6,067 bases of DNA from an uncultured Eubacteriales bacterium (lineage in GTDB: Bacteria; Bacillota_I; Bacilli_A; RF39; UBA660): assembly GCA_900321645.1 (NCBI GenBank), contig ONWZ01000059.1:1-6067 (forward strand), read 5' to 3'. Positions 1 through 5,916 of this stretch are shown here, piece after piece (positions within the stretch are counted from its first letter, which is position 1; each line of letters starts with the position of its first letter). The translations under genes and the position numbers were made by a program. The notes below the pieces were generated by a model that saw only the letters and a list, made by a program, of their open reading frames with translations, did no database searches and was not told where the DNA came from.

Positions 1-1
1 C

Positions 2-1186
2 ATCTTTAATGCTGAAAAAGTCTTAAATAGAACCAATTGGAAAGATACCATTATATTAAAAATAATATCTAATCCAATTTATAAAGGGGATTACCTGCAT
101 TCAGAAGTATATTACGAAGATGTTGTAGAACCTTTAGTATCAGAAGAATTATGGGAAAATTGCCAAGTTCAAAAGAAAAAGAACTCTAGAAACTATATGC
201 GTAGTCAAACATATATCTTCTTACAAAAATTAAAATGTCCTAAATGTGGAAGAATATTAGGTGGTAGAGCTACTCATAAAATAAAAGCCGATAAATGGTA
301 TCATTATTATGGTTGTGAGAATTGTAAAAATAATATAAAAGAATATGAAATAGAAGAATCAATTAAACATATTCTAAATGATATTTTTGAATATGATTCT
401 ATCGTTAATGAATTTTTCTTGCCTGTATTAAAGAAAAAGATGGAATTATATGAAATAGACTTTGACAAAGAAATAATTCATTTAGAAAATAAAAAAGAAA
501 GAATTAAACAAGCATATATTAATAATTCATTTACGCTAGAAGAATATGATGAAGAAAATAATAAATTAACTTCACAAATTAATGAACTAAAAAGAAAACA
601 ATTAGAGCAAGTTCAAACTAATGAACTAGATTTATCTATTGAAGATATTTTAGTATTTAGAGATATCGAATTTATCAATAAAATTAAATTACCAATTCTA
701 TATGATGTCTTTATTGATAGTTGGGATGATTTAACAAAAGAAGATAAATTTAAATTAGTAATGCGTTATATTGATGATATAGAACTTGAAATGAAAAAAA
801 ATAAATGCGTTGTTAAACAAGTAAATTTTAGAAGTACTTTCTATGAAGATTATAAAAGTTTATTTGAAGATGGTTTTATCGATATTAAAAGAGATATGGT
901 ATTAGCAGATGGAATTAAACAAAAAGTAAGATATAGTAATTATTTGCCATTTGATATAGTAAGAGAAAATATTTTAAAATTATCTGAAGAATATAATGTT
1001 ATGTTTTATAATGGAGTATTAAATAATATAACTAATAAATTTGATTATACATTCCCAGAAAATAGCACAATCGTAAGAATTTTTCCATTAGAAAAAAATA
1101 CCAAAGATGAAGAAACATTATATGGTATTATAGGTATTCCTAACAGTGGACCAAATATGACTGAAATAAACCTAAAAGAGCTATAA
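2..1186 (+). CDS. Large serine recombinase, C-terminal part (5' end outside the window)
   Basis: The reading frame is open to the left edge, so the visible 394 residues are the C-terminal portion and the first internal Met (base 197) is not the start. Residues 24-31 read NPIYKGDY, and the following VVEPLVSEELW is the typical end of the Pfam Recombinase domain. A zinc ribbon follows, with Cys pairs at about 79/82 (CPKC) and 105/108 (CENC). Next comes a charged coiled coil at about 145-205 containing the usual segment resembling NNSFTLEEYDEENNKL, and then a C-terminal tail with the common LTKEDKFKLVMRYIDDIEL stretch. These proteins cut and rejoin DNA at att sites through an N-terminal catalytic Ser, which is not visible here. 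The zinc ribbon and coiled coil control site recognition and synapsis. The last ~130 residues, after the usual end of the family, are not recognised. The adjacent spacer holds repeats that could be its sites. It could be a phage or ICE integrase or an invertase. Confidence 0.93.
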   Translation: MFNAEKVLNRTNWKDTIILKIISNPIYKGDYLHSEVYYEDVVEPLVSEELWENCQVQKKKNSRNYMRSQTYIFLQKLKCPKCGRILGGRATHKIKADKWYHYYGCENCKNNIKEYEIEESIKHILNDIFEYDSIVNEFFLPVLKKKMELYEIDFDKEIIHLENKKERIKQAYINNSFTLEEYDEENNKLTSQINELKRKQLEQVQTNELDLSIEDILVFRDIEFINKIKLPILYDVFIDSWDDLTKEDKFKLVMRYIDDIELEMKKNKCVVKQVNFRSTFYEDYKSLFEDGFIDIKRDMVLADGIKQKVRYSNYLPFDIVRENILKLSEEYNVMFYNGVLNNITNKFDYTFPENSTIVRIFPLEKNTKDEETLYGIIGIPNSGPNMTEINLKEL

Positions 1187-1199
1187 AATACCCGTCGTA

Positions 1200-1366
1200 C
1201 TTTATGGAGCAAATTGACAAAAATAGGGTAAAAATAAAAAGCAGGATAAAGGATTTGATATCATTGCTATATTAATAACCTTATTACATAAGGCATAGCA
1301 ATGATATCATTTCTTATTTTGCACATGCAAAATCATCCATAAAATTTGGTTTGTTGCTCCATAAAG
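1200..1366. repeat. Perfect 13-bp inverted repeat pair bounding 167 bp (candidate recombinase site or inverton)
   Basis: The left arm CTTTATGGAGCAA (1200-1212) is the exact reverse complement of the right arm TTGCTCCATAAAG (1354-1366). The arms are too far apart to act as a simple terminator and lie just after the recombinase stop codon. Perfect inverted repeats of this size flanking a short non-coding segment beside a recombinase gene are typical of invertible switches. They could equally be half-sites of an attachment site. A TTGACA hexamer lies just inside the left arm (1214-1219), but no good -10 follows it, so a promoter carried on the segment is not demonstrated. Confidence 0.6.
1256..1309. 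terminator. Nested stem-loop, possible bidirectional terminator
   Basis: A perfect 15-bp outer stem pairs TGATATCATTGCTAT (1256-1270) with its reverse complement at 1295-1309. Inside its 24-nt loop a second perfect stem, CCTTAT (1279-1284) with ATAAGG (1288-1293), closes on a TAC loop. T-rich sequence (TTTCTTATTTT, 1310-1320) follows on the plus strand and A-rich sequence precedes it, so termination is plausible in either direction, although the T tract is interrupted. It lies 70 bp after the recombinase stop, with no closer hairpin. The double-stem layout is more elaborate than an ordinary terminator, so a recombination or cruciform role is an alternative. Confidence 0.5.
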
Positions 1367-1428
1367 AGGAATATAACTATACATAAACCTTTTTAAAATA
1401 AGAAAAAAATTATCTATAACAACACCAT

Positions 1429-1455
1429 ATTTTACTCCATACTATGGAGCAAAAT
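1429..1455. repeat. 27-bp near-perfect palindrome carrying the recombinase-proximal motif
   Basis: The arms ATTTTACTCCAT (1429-1440) and ATGGAGCAAAAT (1444-1455) are symmetrical about C1442 with a single mismatch (A1434 opposite C1450). The right half matches the sequence at the left inverted-repeat arm: TATGGAGCAAA at 1443-1453 equals 1203-1213, and extends to TGA at 1457/1217 with one mismatch. The site lies about 40 bp upstream of the ligase -35 box. It could be a recombinase core site, an operator for the ligase promoter, or both. Confidence 0.6.
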
Positions 1456-1494
1456 GAATATAAACTATAAATCTTGTAATATTATATGTCGGTA

Positions 1495-1523
1495 TTGAAA
1501 AGTTAGATTAATTATTGTAAAAT
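1495..1523 (+). promoter_or_regulatory. Sigma-A-type promoter of the ANL ligase gene
   Basis: The -35 box TTGAAA (1495-1500) and -10 box TAAAAT (1518-1523) are separated by 17 bp, and each differs from consensus at one position. The predicted start of transcription is near 1530, giving a leader of roughly 23 nt. The promoter lies outside the 1200-1366 segment, so inversion of that segment would not turn it around. Confidence 0.65.
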
Positions 1524-1542
1524 ATTTATGTAGTATTTGATT

Positions 1543-1548
1543 GGGGGA
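1543..1548 (+). promoter_or_regulatory. Ribosome binding site that decides the ligase start
   Basis: GGGGGA ends 4 nt before ATG 1553 and can pair with the anti-Shine-Dalgarno CCUCC through one G-U wobble. The in-frame TTG at 1541 directly abuts this site and has no RBS of its own upstream, so ATG 1553 is the preferred start. Confidence 0.75.
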
Positions 1549-1552
1549 AAAT

Positions 1553-3478
1553 ATGAAAGAAAAATTATTAAGACTTAAAACAAAAATTCAAAATGGGACT
1601 GTTAATGAGAGTGAAAAGGAAGAATTAGCTGCATTTTTAAGGAATCCAAGATTAGAAACTGATGAGTATTATACATTAGATAATCCTACTGGATATGCAA
1701 GTATAGATAGACCACAAAAGAAATATTACAAAAAAGGTGTTTTGGAAGCTGAATATCCTAAAATGAAAATGTATGATTATCTTTATTTAAGAAGAAAAAA
1801 ACATTTAAATTTTACTGCATTAAATTATTACGGTAGAAAAATAACTTATGATGAGATGTTTGATAAAATTGAAGAAGTAGCAAAAGCCTTTAAGCAAAAT
1901 GGTGTTAAAGAAGGAGATTATGTCGTAATAACAATGCCAACAACACCAGAGTCAGTATATATGTTGTTTGCATTAAATAGAATTGGTGCAGTTGCTGTTG
2001 AGATTGATCCAAGGACTAGCAAAGAGGATTTAGAAACTACTATTATCGAATCAAAGGCAAAATTTATTGTTGCAATGGAAGATTTATCACCTATGATATG
2101 CAATATGTTAAACTCAAATGTCAGAATAGCAAATCAGGTAAATAAAGCAATGTTAGTTTCGCCAACAATTTCCTTACCATTTGGGTTAAATATTGCATCT
2201 AATGCAAAAGATAATATTGAAAGAGCAAAAGGAAAAAAACCCAAAATTGTTACTGGTGAAAAATATATAAGTTGGCATGATTTTGTAAGATCAGGAAGAG
2301 GCTATAATGGTTTAATTGATTCCCAATATAAAGAAAATGATGTAGTTGAAATCATCTATTCCAGTGGAACAACAAATTCACCAAAGCCAATAGAATACAC
2401 AAATGAAACGTTTACTGCTATGGTAAGACAAGTAGAATTAAGTGATACAGTATATAAAGAAAGAGATAAAAATTTGGATATTATTCCTATGTTTTTAGGA
2501 TTTGGTTCTAATAATGGGCTTTATGTCTTATTATGTTTCGGCCTAGAAGATATTTTAATACCAACGCCTGTAATAGAAACATTACCGCAACTAATAAGAA
2601 AATATAAACCCAATCATATGTTAGGAGCCCCAATTCATATGAAAGTATTACTAAATTATTTAAAAAATGATGGAAGAGGACTAGAAGATTTATCATTTAT
2701 TAAGTCTCTTATTTGTGGAAGTGCCCATTTAGCAACAACCATTCAATATGAATTAGATGATGAACTAATGAAAAGGAAAAGTAAAAGTAAAGTAGGACCA
2801 GGATATGGTCAAAATGAAGGCGGACCTACATTGAGTTTTTCTCCTCATGCGTTTCGTGAAGAAAGAAGACCTAATTGCTCTGGACTTCCTTTACCTGGCA
2901 CGATTATTTCAATATTTGATCCACAGACTGATGAAGAACTTAAGTATGGTATGGATTTAGAAGGAGAAATAAGATATAAAACACCTTGCTCTATGAAAGG
3001 ATATGCCTTTGACAAAAAAGAATTAACAGAGAAATACTATAAAAATGGTTGGTGCTGTTCTGGAGATTTAGGTAAAATCGATGCAGATGGAGGATTATAT
3101 ATTACTGGTAGAATTACAAGACAAATATCTAGAAGTGGCTTTAAATTTTCTCCAATGGAAATTGAAGAATTTGTTTTAAAACATATTCCTGCAATAGAAA
3201 GTTGCGCTTTAGTCGGTGTTCCTGACGATATGCAAGAAAATCTACCTGTATTATACTATACAATTAAAGAAGAACAGTGTGAAAATGCTGGAATAATTAG
3301 AGAAGAATTAATTGCTTTATGTAGTTCGTTAAAAGAATATAAAATTCCGTATGATTATATTGAAATTGATAAATTACCAGTTACTAAAAATTTAAAAGTT
3401 GATTTTAAAACACTTGAAAAACAAGCAGAAAAAGATCTAACAATACCATCTAAGAAAAAAGTTTTATCAAATAATTAA
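1553..3478 (+). CDS. AMP-forming adenylating enzyme (ANL superfamily acyl-CoA synthetase-like ligase)
   Basis: This 641-residue protein should activate a carboxylic acid with ATP to an acyl-AMP and then pass it to CoA or another thiol acceptor. The P-loop motif YSSGTTNSPKP (269-279) keeps the Lys but has N and P where Gly is usual. The GYGQNEGG motif (417-424) supplies the expected Glu. SGDL (503-506) supplies the ribose-binding Asp, Arg520 sits in GRITRQISRSG (519-529), and the C-terminal domain Lys is in NLKVD (Lys615). The hinge region GRIT-R lacks the usual Asp. The N-terminal ~85 residues, which include a charged helical start, form an uncommon extension. No signal peptide or membrane segment is seen, so it is cytosolic. 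The aromatic/His motif that helps define fatty-acyl ligases is replaced by PMFLGFG (about 312-318), so the substrate cannot be assigned. No carrier protein, transferase or CoA-pathway gene is visible nearby. It has its own promoter and terminator and is followed by the 7TM sensor gene. A DltA-like or small-acid ligase is an alternative. Confidence 0.9.
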   Translation: MKEKLLRLKTKIQNGTVNESEKEELAAFLRNPRLETDEYYTLDNPTGYASIDRPQKKYYKKGVLEAEYPKMKMYDYLYLRRKKHLNFTALNYYGRKITYDEMFDKIEEVAKAFKQNGVKEGDYVVITMPTTPESVYMLFALNRIGAVAVEIDPRTSKEDLETTIIESKAKFIVAMEDLSPMICNMLNSNVRIANQVNKAMLVSPTISLPFGLNIASNAKDNIERAKGKKPKIVTGEKYISWHDFVRSGRGYNGLIDSQYKENDVVEIIYSSGTTNSPKPIEYTNETFTAMVRQVELSDTVYKERDKNLDIIPMFLGFGSNNGLYVLLCFGLEDILIPTPVIETLPQLIRKYKPNHMLGAPIHMKVLLNYLKNDGRGLEDLSFIKSLICGSAHLATTIQYELDDELMKRKSKSKVGPGYGQNEGGPTLSFSPHAFREERRPNCSGLPLPGTIISIFDPQTDEELKYGMDLEGEIRYKTPCSMKGYAFDKKELTEKYYKNGWCCSGDLGKIDADGGLYITGRITRQISRSGFKFSPMEIEEFVLKHIPAIESCALVGVPDDMQENLPVLYYTIKEEQCENAGIIREELIALCSSLKEYKIPYDYIEIDKLPVTKNLKVDFKTLEKQAEKDLTIPSKKKVLSNN

Positions 3479-3514
3479 AAAAATGCAAATGTATACTAAC
3501 AATTTGCTTTTTTT
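3477..3514 (+). terminator. Rho-independent terminator after the ligase gene
   Basis: The stem GCAAAT (3485-3490) pairs with ATTTGC (3502-3507) around an 11-nt loop and is followed by seven T (3508-3514). An A run before the stem can extend pairing into the T tract with one bulged T (3484). The stem is short and AT-rich, so termination may be partial. It begins at the ligase stop codon itself. Confidence 0.65.
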
Positions 3515-3515
3515 A

Positions 3516-3524
3516 TGCTATAAT
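3516..3524 (+). promoter_or_regulatory. Extended -10 promoter of the 7TM sensor gene
   Basis: TGC followed by a perfect TATAAT (3519-3524) forms a consensus extended -10 element two bases after the terminator T tract. No good -35 is found at 17 bp, as is usual for extended -10 promoters. Transcription would begin near 3531, leaving a leader of only about 18 nt that carries AAGGAG (3536-3541), 7 nt before ATG 3549. Confidence 0.65.
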
Positions 3525-3548
3525 TAGTATATATTAAGGAGAATAGAA

Positions 3549-5306
3549 ATGTTATTAGGGTTAGTATTTATTTTCACAAATTTAGTATATTGTTTAATAA
3601 CCACAATTGTGTATCTATCTAAAAAAAGAATTAATAGTATAGAAACAAAAATATATAAAGTAATTATGTTTTCGACATTAGTTGCACTTGTATTAGAAAT
3701 GTCATGTGGTGTCCTAATAAGGTACTATACAGATAGTCCATTGACTTATGTCATAAATAAAGCCCATATTGCTAATATGTGTTTCTGGATCACTATATTT
3801 AAAATTTATATTATTGTTGCTGGATATGATAATAAAAAATATGAAATGTTTTATGAAAATAACAAATATAAAATATACATTTACATTCTATTTATATCAA
3901 TACTAGCATTTGTTTTGCCACTTGAATACTATAACGAAGGATCTGAAATATATACAACTGGTCTAGCACCTTCATTGATTGTTATACTAGGTGGTGTATA
4001 TTTATTGATTGATATTTTCTTACTTATTTTTAATGCAAAAAAAATTAGAAAGAAAAAAATAATTCCAATGATTGCACTATTTGTTGGATTTGGCTTTATT
4101 ATATTTTTAAGAAACATAAGCCCAGCGTTGGTATTCATGTCATCAGTTTTTACAATTGTTACCGTTTTAATGTATCATACAATAGAAAATCCAGATATGA
4201 AACTTCTTGAAGAATTGCATGATTCAAAAGAAATAAGTGATAATGCCAACGAAGAAAAAACGTTATTTATATATAATTTAACACAGGACATAAGAAACAT
4301 AAGTGGTGCAATAGATGATGATGCTGATTACATTTTGGAAAGCAAAAATTGGGAACAAACCTATGAATGTGCAAGAAATATAAAATTCAATTCAGCAAAA
4401 TTTACAACAATGACTAATGAAATATTAGACATATCACAAGTTGATTCAGCAAATATTAAAACGTATAATAATAAATACAATATCAAAAATATTTTGAAAC
4501 AATTAGTAAATGTATATGGTGATTTGTGTGAAAATAAAAGCCTTAAATTTAGAACAAATATAGATCATGATGTTCCTGAATTATTGTATGGCGACGGAAT
4601 AGGATTAAAAGATGTTTTAAATACTATCTTAAGTAACAGTGTTAAATATACAGAAAAAGGATTTGTTGAATTAAGTGTTAACGCAGTAATAAAAAACGAT
4701 ATTTGCAGATTAATAATTACTATTGAAGACTCTGGTATTGGAATTAAAAGTGAAGAAATAAACAATATTAAAGTTAGTGATAAATCTCTATCAAAAGCAA
4801 ATAAACTACTAACATTAATGAATGGAACTATGTTAATTTCTTCGAATTATGGAGTTGGAACTAAAATTAAAATTATTTTAGACCAAAAAATAGAATTAGT
4901 TGAAGATCCTGAAGTATCAAAGTATGAAGATATAATGAAAGATATCAAAATATTAGCAGTTGATGATTCAGAAGCTGGTCTAAAAATAATTGAAAAATTA
5001 TTAAAAAATAGTCAAGCAAAGTTGTTTAAGGCGAATACTGGCAAAGAATGTATTGATATAATTAAAACAACCAAATTTGATTTAATTTTACTGGATGAGG
5101 AATTGTCACAAATTACAGCTAATGAATTAATAGTGAAAATTAAAGCAATTAGAAACTTTGATATTCCTGTTGTATTGCTTACTAAAGATAATAGTTATGA
5201 ATATAATGAAGAATATATTAAAAATGGTTTTGCTGGATATATTCTAAAGCCATTAAAAAAAGAGACGTTTATTAATAGAATAAATGAATTTACTAAAACT
5301 AAATAA
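3549..5306 (+). CDS. 7TM hybrid histidine-kinase-like sensor with degenerate kinase core and intact receiver
   Basis: The 585-residue protein starts with about seven hydrophobic segments (roughly 2-22, 36-58, 72-92, 108-126, 139-162, 170-187, 191-210), so sensing is probably within or across the membrane. A cytoplasmic dimerisation helix region follows (about 225-300). Where the H-box SHEIRTPL should be, it reads TQDIRNIS (245-252), so Gln246 replaces the phosphoacceptor His. The ATPase domain keeps the N-box Asn363, the G1 motif DSGIGI (394-399) and a GVGT end (435-438). The F-box is absent and the GLGL motif is replaced by SLSK, leaving little ATP lid. The C-terminal receiver (about 466-585) is complete: acidic pair D472/D473, phosphoacceptor D516, T545 and K567. 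The start has a strong RBS and its own promoter. The NADAR gene follows after 45 bp and is likely co-transcribed. The protein probably cannot autophosphorylate by the usual route. It may be phosphorylated by a partner kinase or act by conformation. No DNA-binding output domain is present. Confidence 0.88.
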   Translation: MLLGLVFIFTNLVYCLITTIVYLSKKRINSIETKIYKVIMFSTLVALVLEMSCGVLIRYYTDSPLTYVINKAHIANMCFWITIFKIYIIVAGYDNKKYEMFYENNKYKIYIYILFISILAFVLPLEYYNEGSEIYTTGLAPSLIVILGGVYLLIDIFLLIFNAKKIRKKKIIPMIALFVGFGFIIFLRNISPALVFMSSVFTIVTVLMYHTIENPDMKLLEELHDSKEISDNANEEKTLFIYNLTQDIRNISGAIDDDADYILESKNWEQTYECARNIKFNSAKFTTMTNEILDISQVDSANIKTYNNKYNIKNILKQLVNVYGDLCENKSLKFRTNIDHDVPELLYGDGIGLKDVLNTILSNSVKYTEKGFVELSVNAVIKNDICRLIITIEDSGIGIKSEEINNIKVSDKSLSKANKLLTLMNGTMLISSNYGVGTKIKIILDQKIELVEDPEVSKYEDIMKDIKILAVDDSEAGLKIIEKLLKNSQAKLFKANTGKECIDIIKTTKFDLILLDEELSQITANELIVKIKAIRNFDIPVVLLTKDNSYEYNEEYIKNGFAGYILKPLKKETFINRINEFTKTK

Positions 5307-5351
5307 ATAACTTTACTAGAAATATTTTTAAATTTTGATTGGAGTGATATA

Positions 5352-5843
5352 ATGATTAAACTTGAACAATATAGGGATATTTGGTTAGCCGAAAAAATAG
5401 ATGAAGTAATTGGCTTTTATCCTAGAGAATTTTATCCATTAGATAATTTTTCTTCCTTTAAAGTAGAGTGGAATGGCTATTTGTATTCATCATTAGAAGA
5501 AGCATATCAAGCAGCTAGTTTTATAGGTAGCTCTGAAGAACTAGTTGAAAAAATTAAACATTCACGTTCAGCAGATGAGGCTCAAAGGATAGCTTATGCT
5601 AATAGAGATAAACAAAGAAAAGATTGGAACGAAGTAAAACTTAGCATAATGGAAGAATTATTAAGATTAAAGATAGAGCAAAATCCATATGTAAAAAAGA
5701 AACTATTACAAACGAAAGATTATATAATTGTTGAAGATTCTCCAAAAGATTCGTTTTGGGGTTGGGGTCCAAATAGAGATGGTGAAAATAATTTAGGAAA
5801 ACTATGGATGAAACTTAGAGAAGAACTAATAAAAAATGAATAG
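5352..5843 (+). CDS. NADAR family protein (YbiA-like N-glycosidase / ADP-ribosylglycosidase fold)
   Basis: This 163-residue cytosolic protein has normal length for a stand-alone NADAR domain. Motifs in order are FYPREFYPLDNFSSF (22-36), SSLEEAYQA (46-54), RKDWNEVKLSIM (89-100) and the long signature VEDSPKDSFWGWGPN (127-141) followed by LGKLWMKLR (148-156). Family members hydrolyse N-glycosidic bonds: YbiA acts on early riboflavin intermediates, and others remove ADP-ribose from guanine in DNA modified by DarT-type toxins. In this subfamily the second motif normally reads EHAYQA, but here it is EEAYQA, so Glu50 replaces a usually conserved His and activity may differ. The RBS GGAG (5341-5344) stands 7 nt before the ATG. 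No separate promoter is evident in the 45-bp gap, so read-through from the sensor gene is likely. No DarT toxin is visible in the window. Confidence 0.88.
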   Translation: MIKLEQYRDIWLAEKIDEVIGFYPREFYPLDNFSSFKVEWNGYLYSSLEEAYQAASFIGSSEELVEKIKHSRSADEAQRIAYANRDKQRKDWNEVKLSIMEELLRLKIEQNPYVKKKLLQTKDYIIVEDSPKDSFWGWGPNRDGENNLGKLWMKLREELIKNE

Positions 5844-5876
5844 TTCTGCATAAAAACAAAATATTAACATAAAATA

Positions 5877-5916
5877 AAAATGATCCTAAGTATCCCGTGT
5901 GGACTTAGGACATTTT
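5877..5916. terminator. Bidirectional terminator between convergent genes
   Basis: The stem TCCTAAGT (5884-5891) pairs perfectly with ACTTAGGA (5903-5910) around an 11-nt loop. With one bulged A (5883) the pairing continues through TG/CA into an A run on the left (5877-5880) and a T run on the right (5913-5917), giving a T tract in both directions. It serves the NADAR gene on the plus strand and the convergent minus-strand gene, whose stop codon (5905-5907) lies inside the right arm. Confidence 0.8.

Larger units (their letters stand above)
1187..1552. other. 366-bp non-coding spacer rich in inverted repeats
   Basis: No credible coding frame is seen on either strand. The spacer contains a 13-bp inverted repeat pair (1200-1212/1354-1366), a nested stem-loop (1256-1309), a short perfect hairpin with TTTTGC/GCAAAA arms and an ACAT loop (1317-1332), a palindrome (1429-1455), and the promoter of the downstream ligase gene (1495-1523). 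Just after the recombinase stop, CCCGTCG (1191-1197) is a small GC-rich patch in otherwise AT-rich DNA. The position directly 3' of a large serine recombinase gene is where att sites often lie in integrated elements (family knowledge). Confidence 0.8.

Noticed and set aside
197..199. ATG as the start of the recombinase
   Set aside because: The frame stays open to the window edge and the upstream residues (NPIYKGDY and following) are recognisable recombinase-domain sequence, so this Met is internal.
1214..1240. TTGACA as a promoter inside the inverted-repeat segment
   Set aside because: No -10 close to TATAAT lies at 16-18 bp. The best match is TAAAAA at 15 bp, which in such AT-rich DNA is not convincing.
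1541..1543. In-frame TTG as the ligase start
   Set aside because: It overlaps the GGGGGA ribosome binding site that serves ATG 1553 and has no binding site upstream of itself.
1187..1552. CRISPR array or tRNA/riboswitch in the spacer
   Set aside because: There are no regularly spaced repeats, no cloverleaf and no recognisable riboswitch core, only inverted repeats and a palindrome.
1918..2696. Minus-strand open frames inside the ligase gene
   Set aside because: They are short, lack ribosome binding sites and recognisable motifs, and lie opposite a well-conserved coding sequence.
4227..4300. Gln in the H-box as a sequencing error for His
   Set aside because: The flanking H-box residues (THE/RTPL equivalents) and the ATP lid are also changed, so a single base error does not explain the pattern, although it cannot be excluded for that one residue.
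3929..4765. Minus-strand open frames inside the sensor gene, with hydrophobic translations
   Set aside because: The hydrophobic look comes from the complement of AT-rich codons. No start signals or family features are present.
5347..5352. TATAAT just before the NADAR start as a -10 box
   Set aside because: It overlaps the start codon, so transcripts from it would lack the GGAG ribosome binding site. It is most likely chance.
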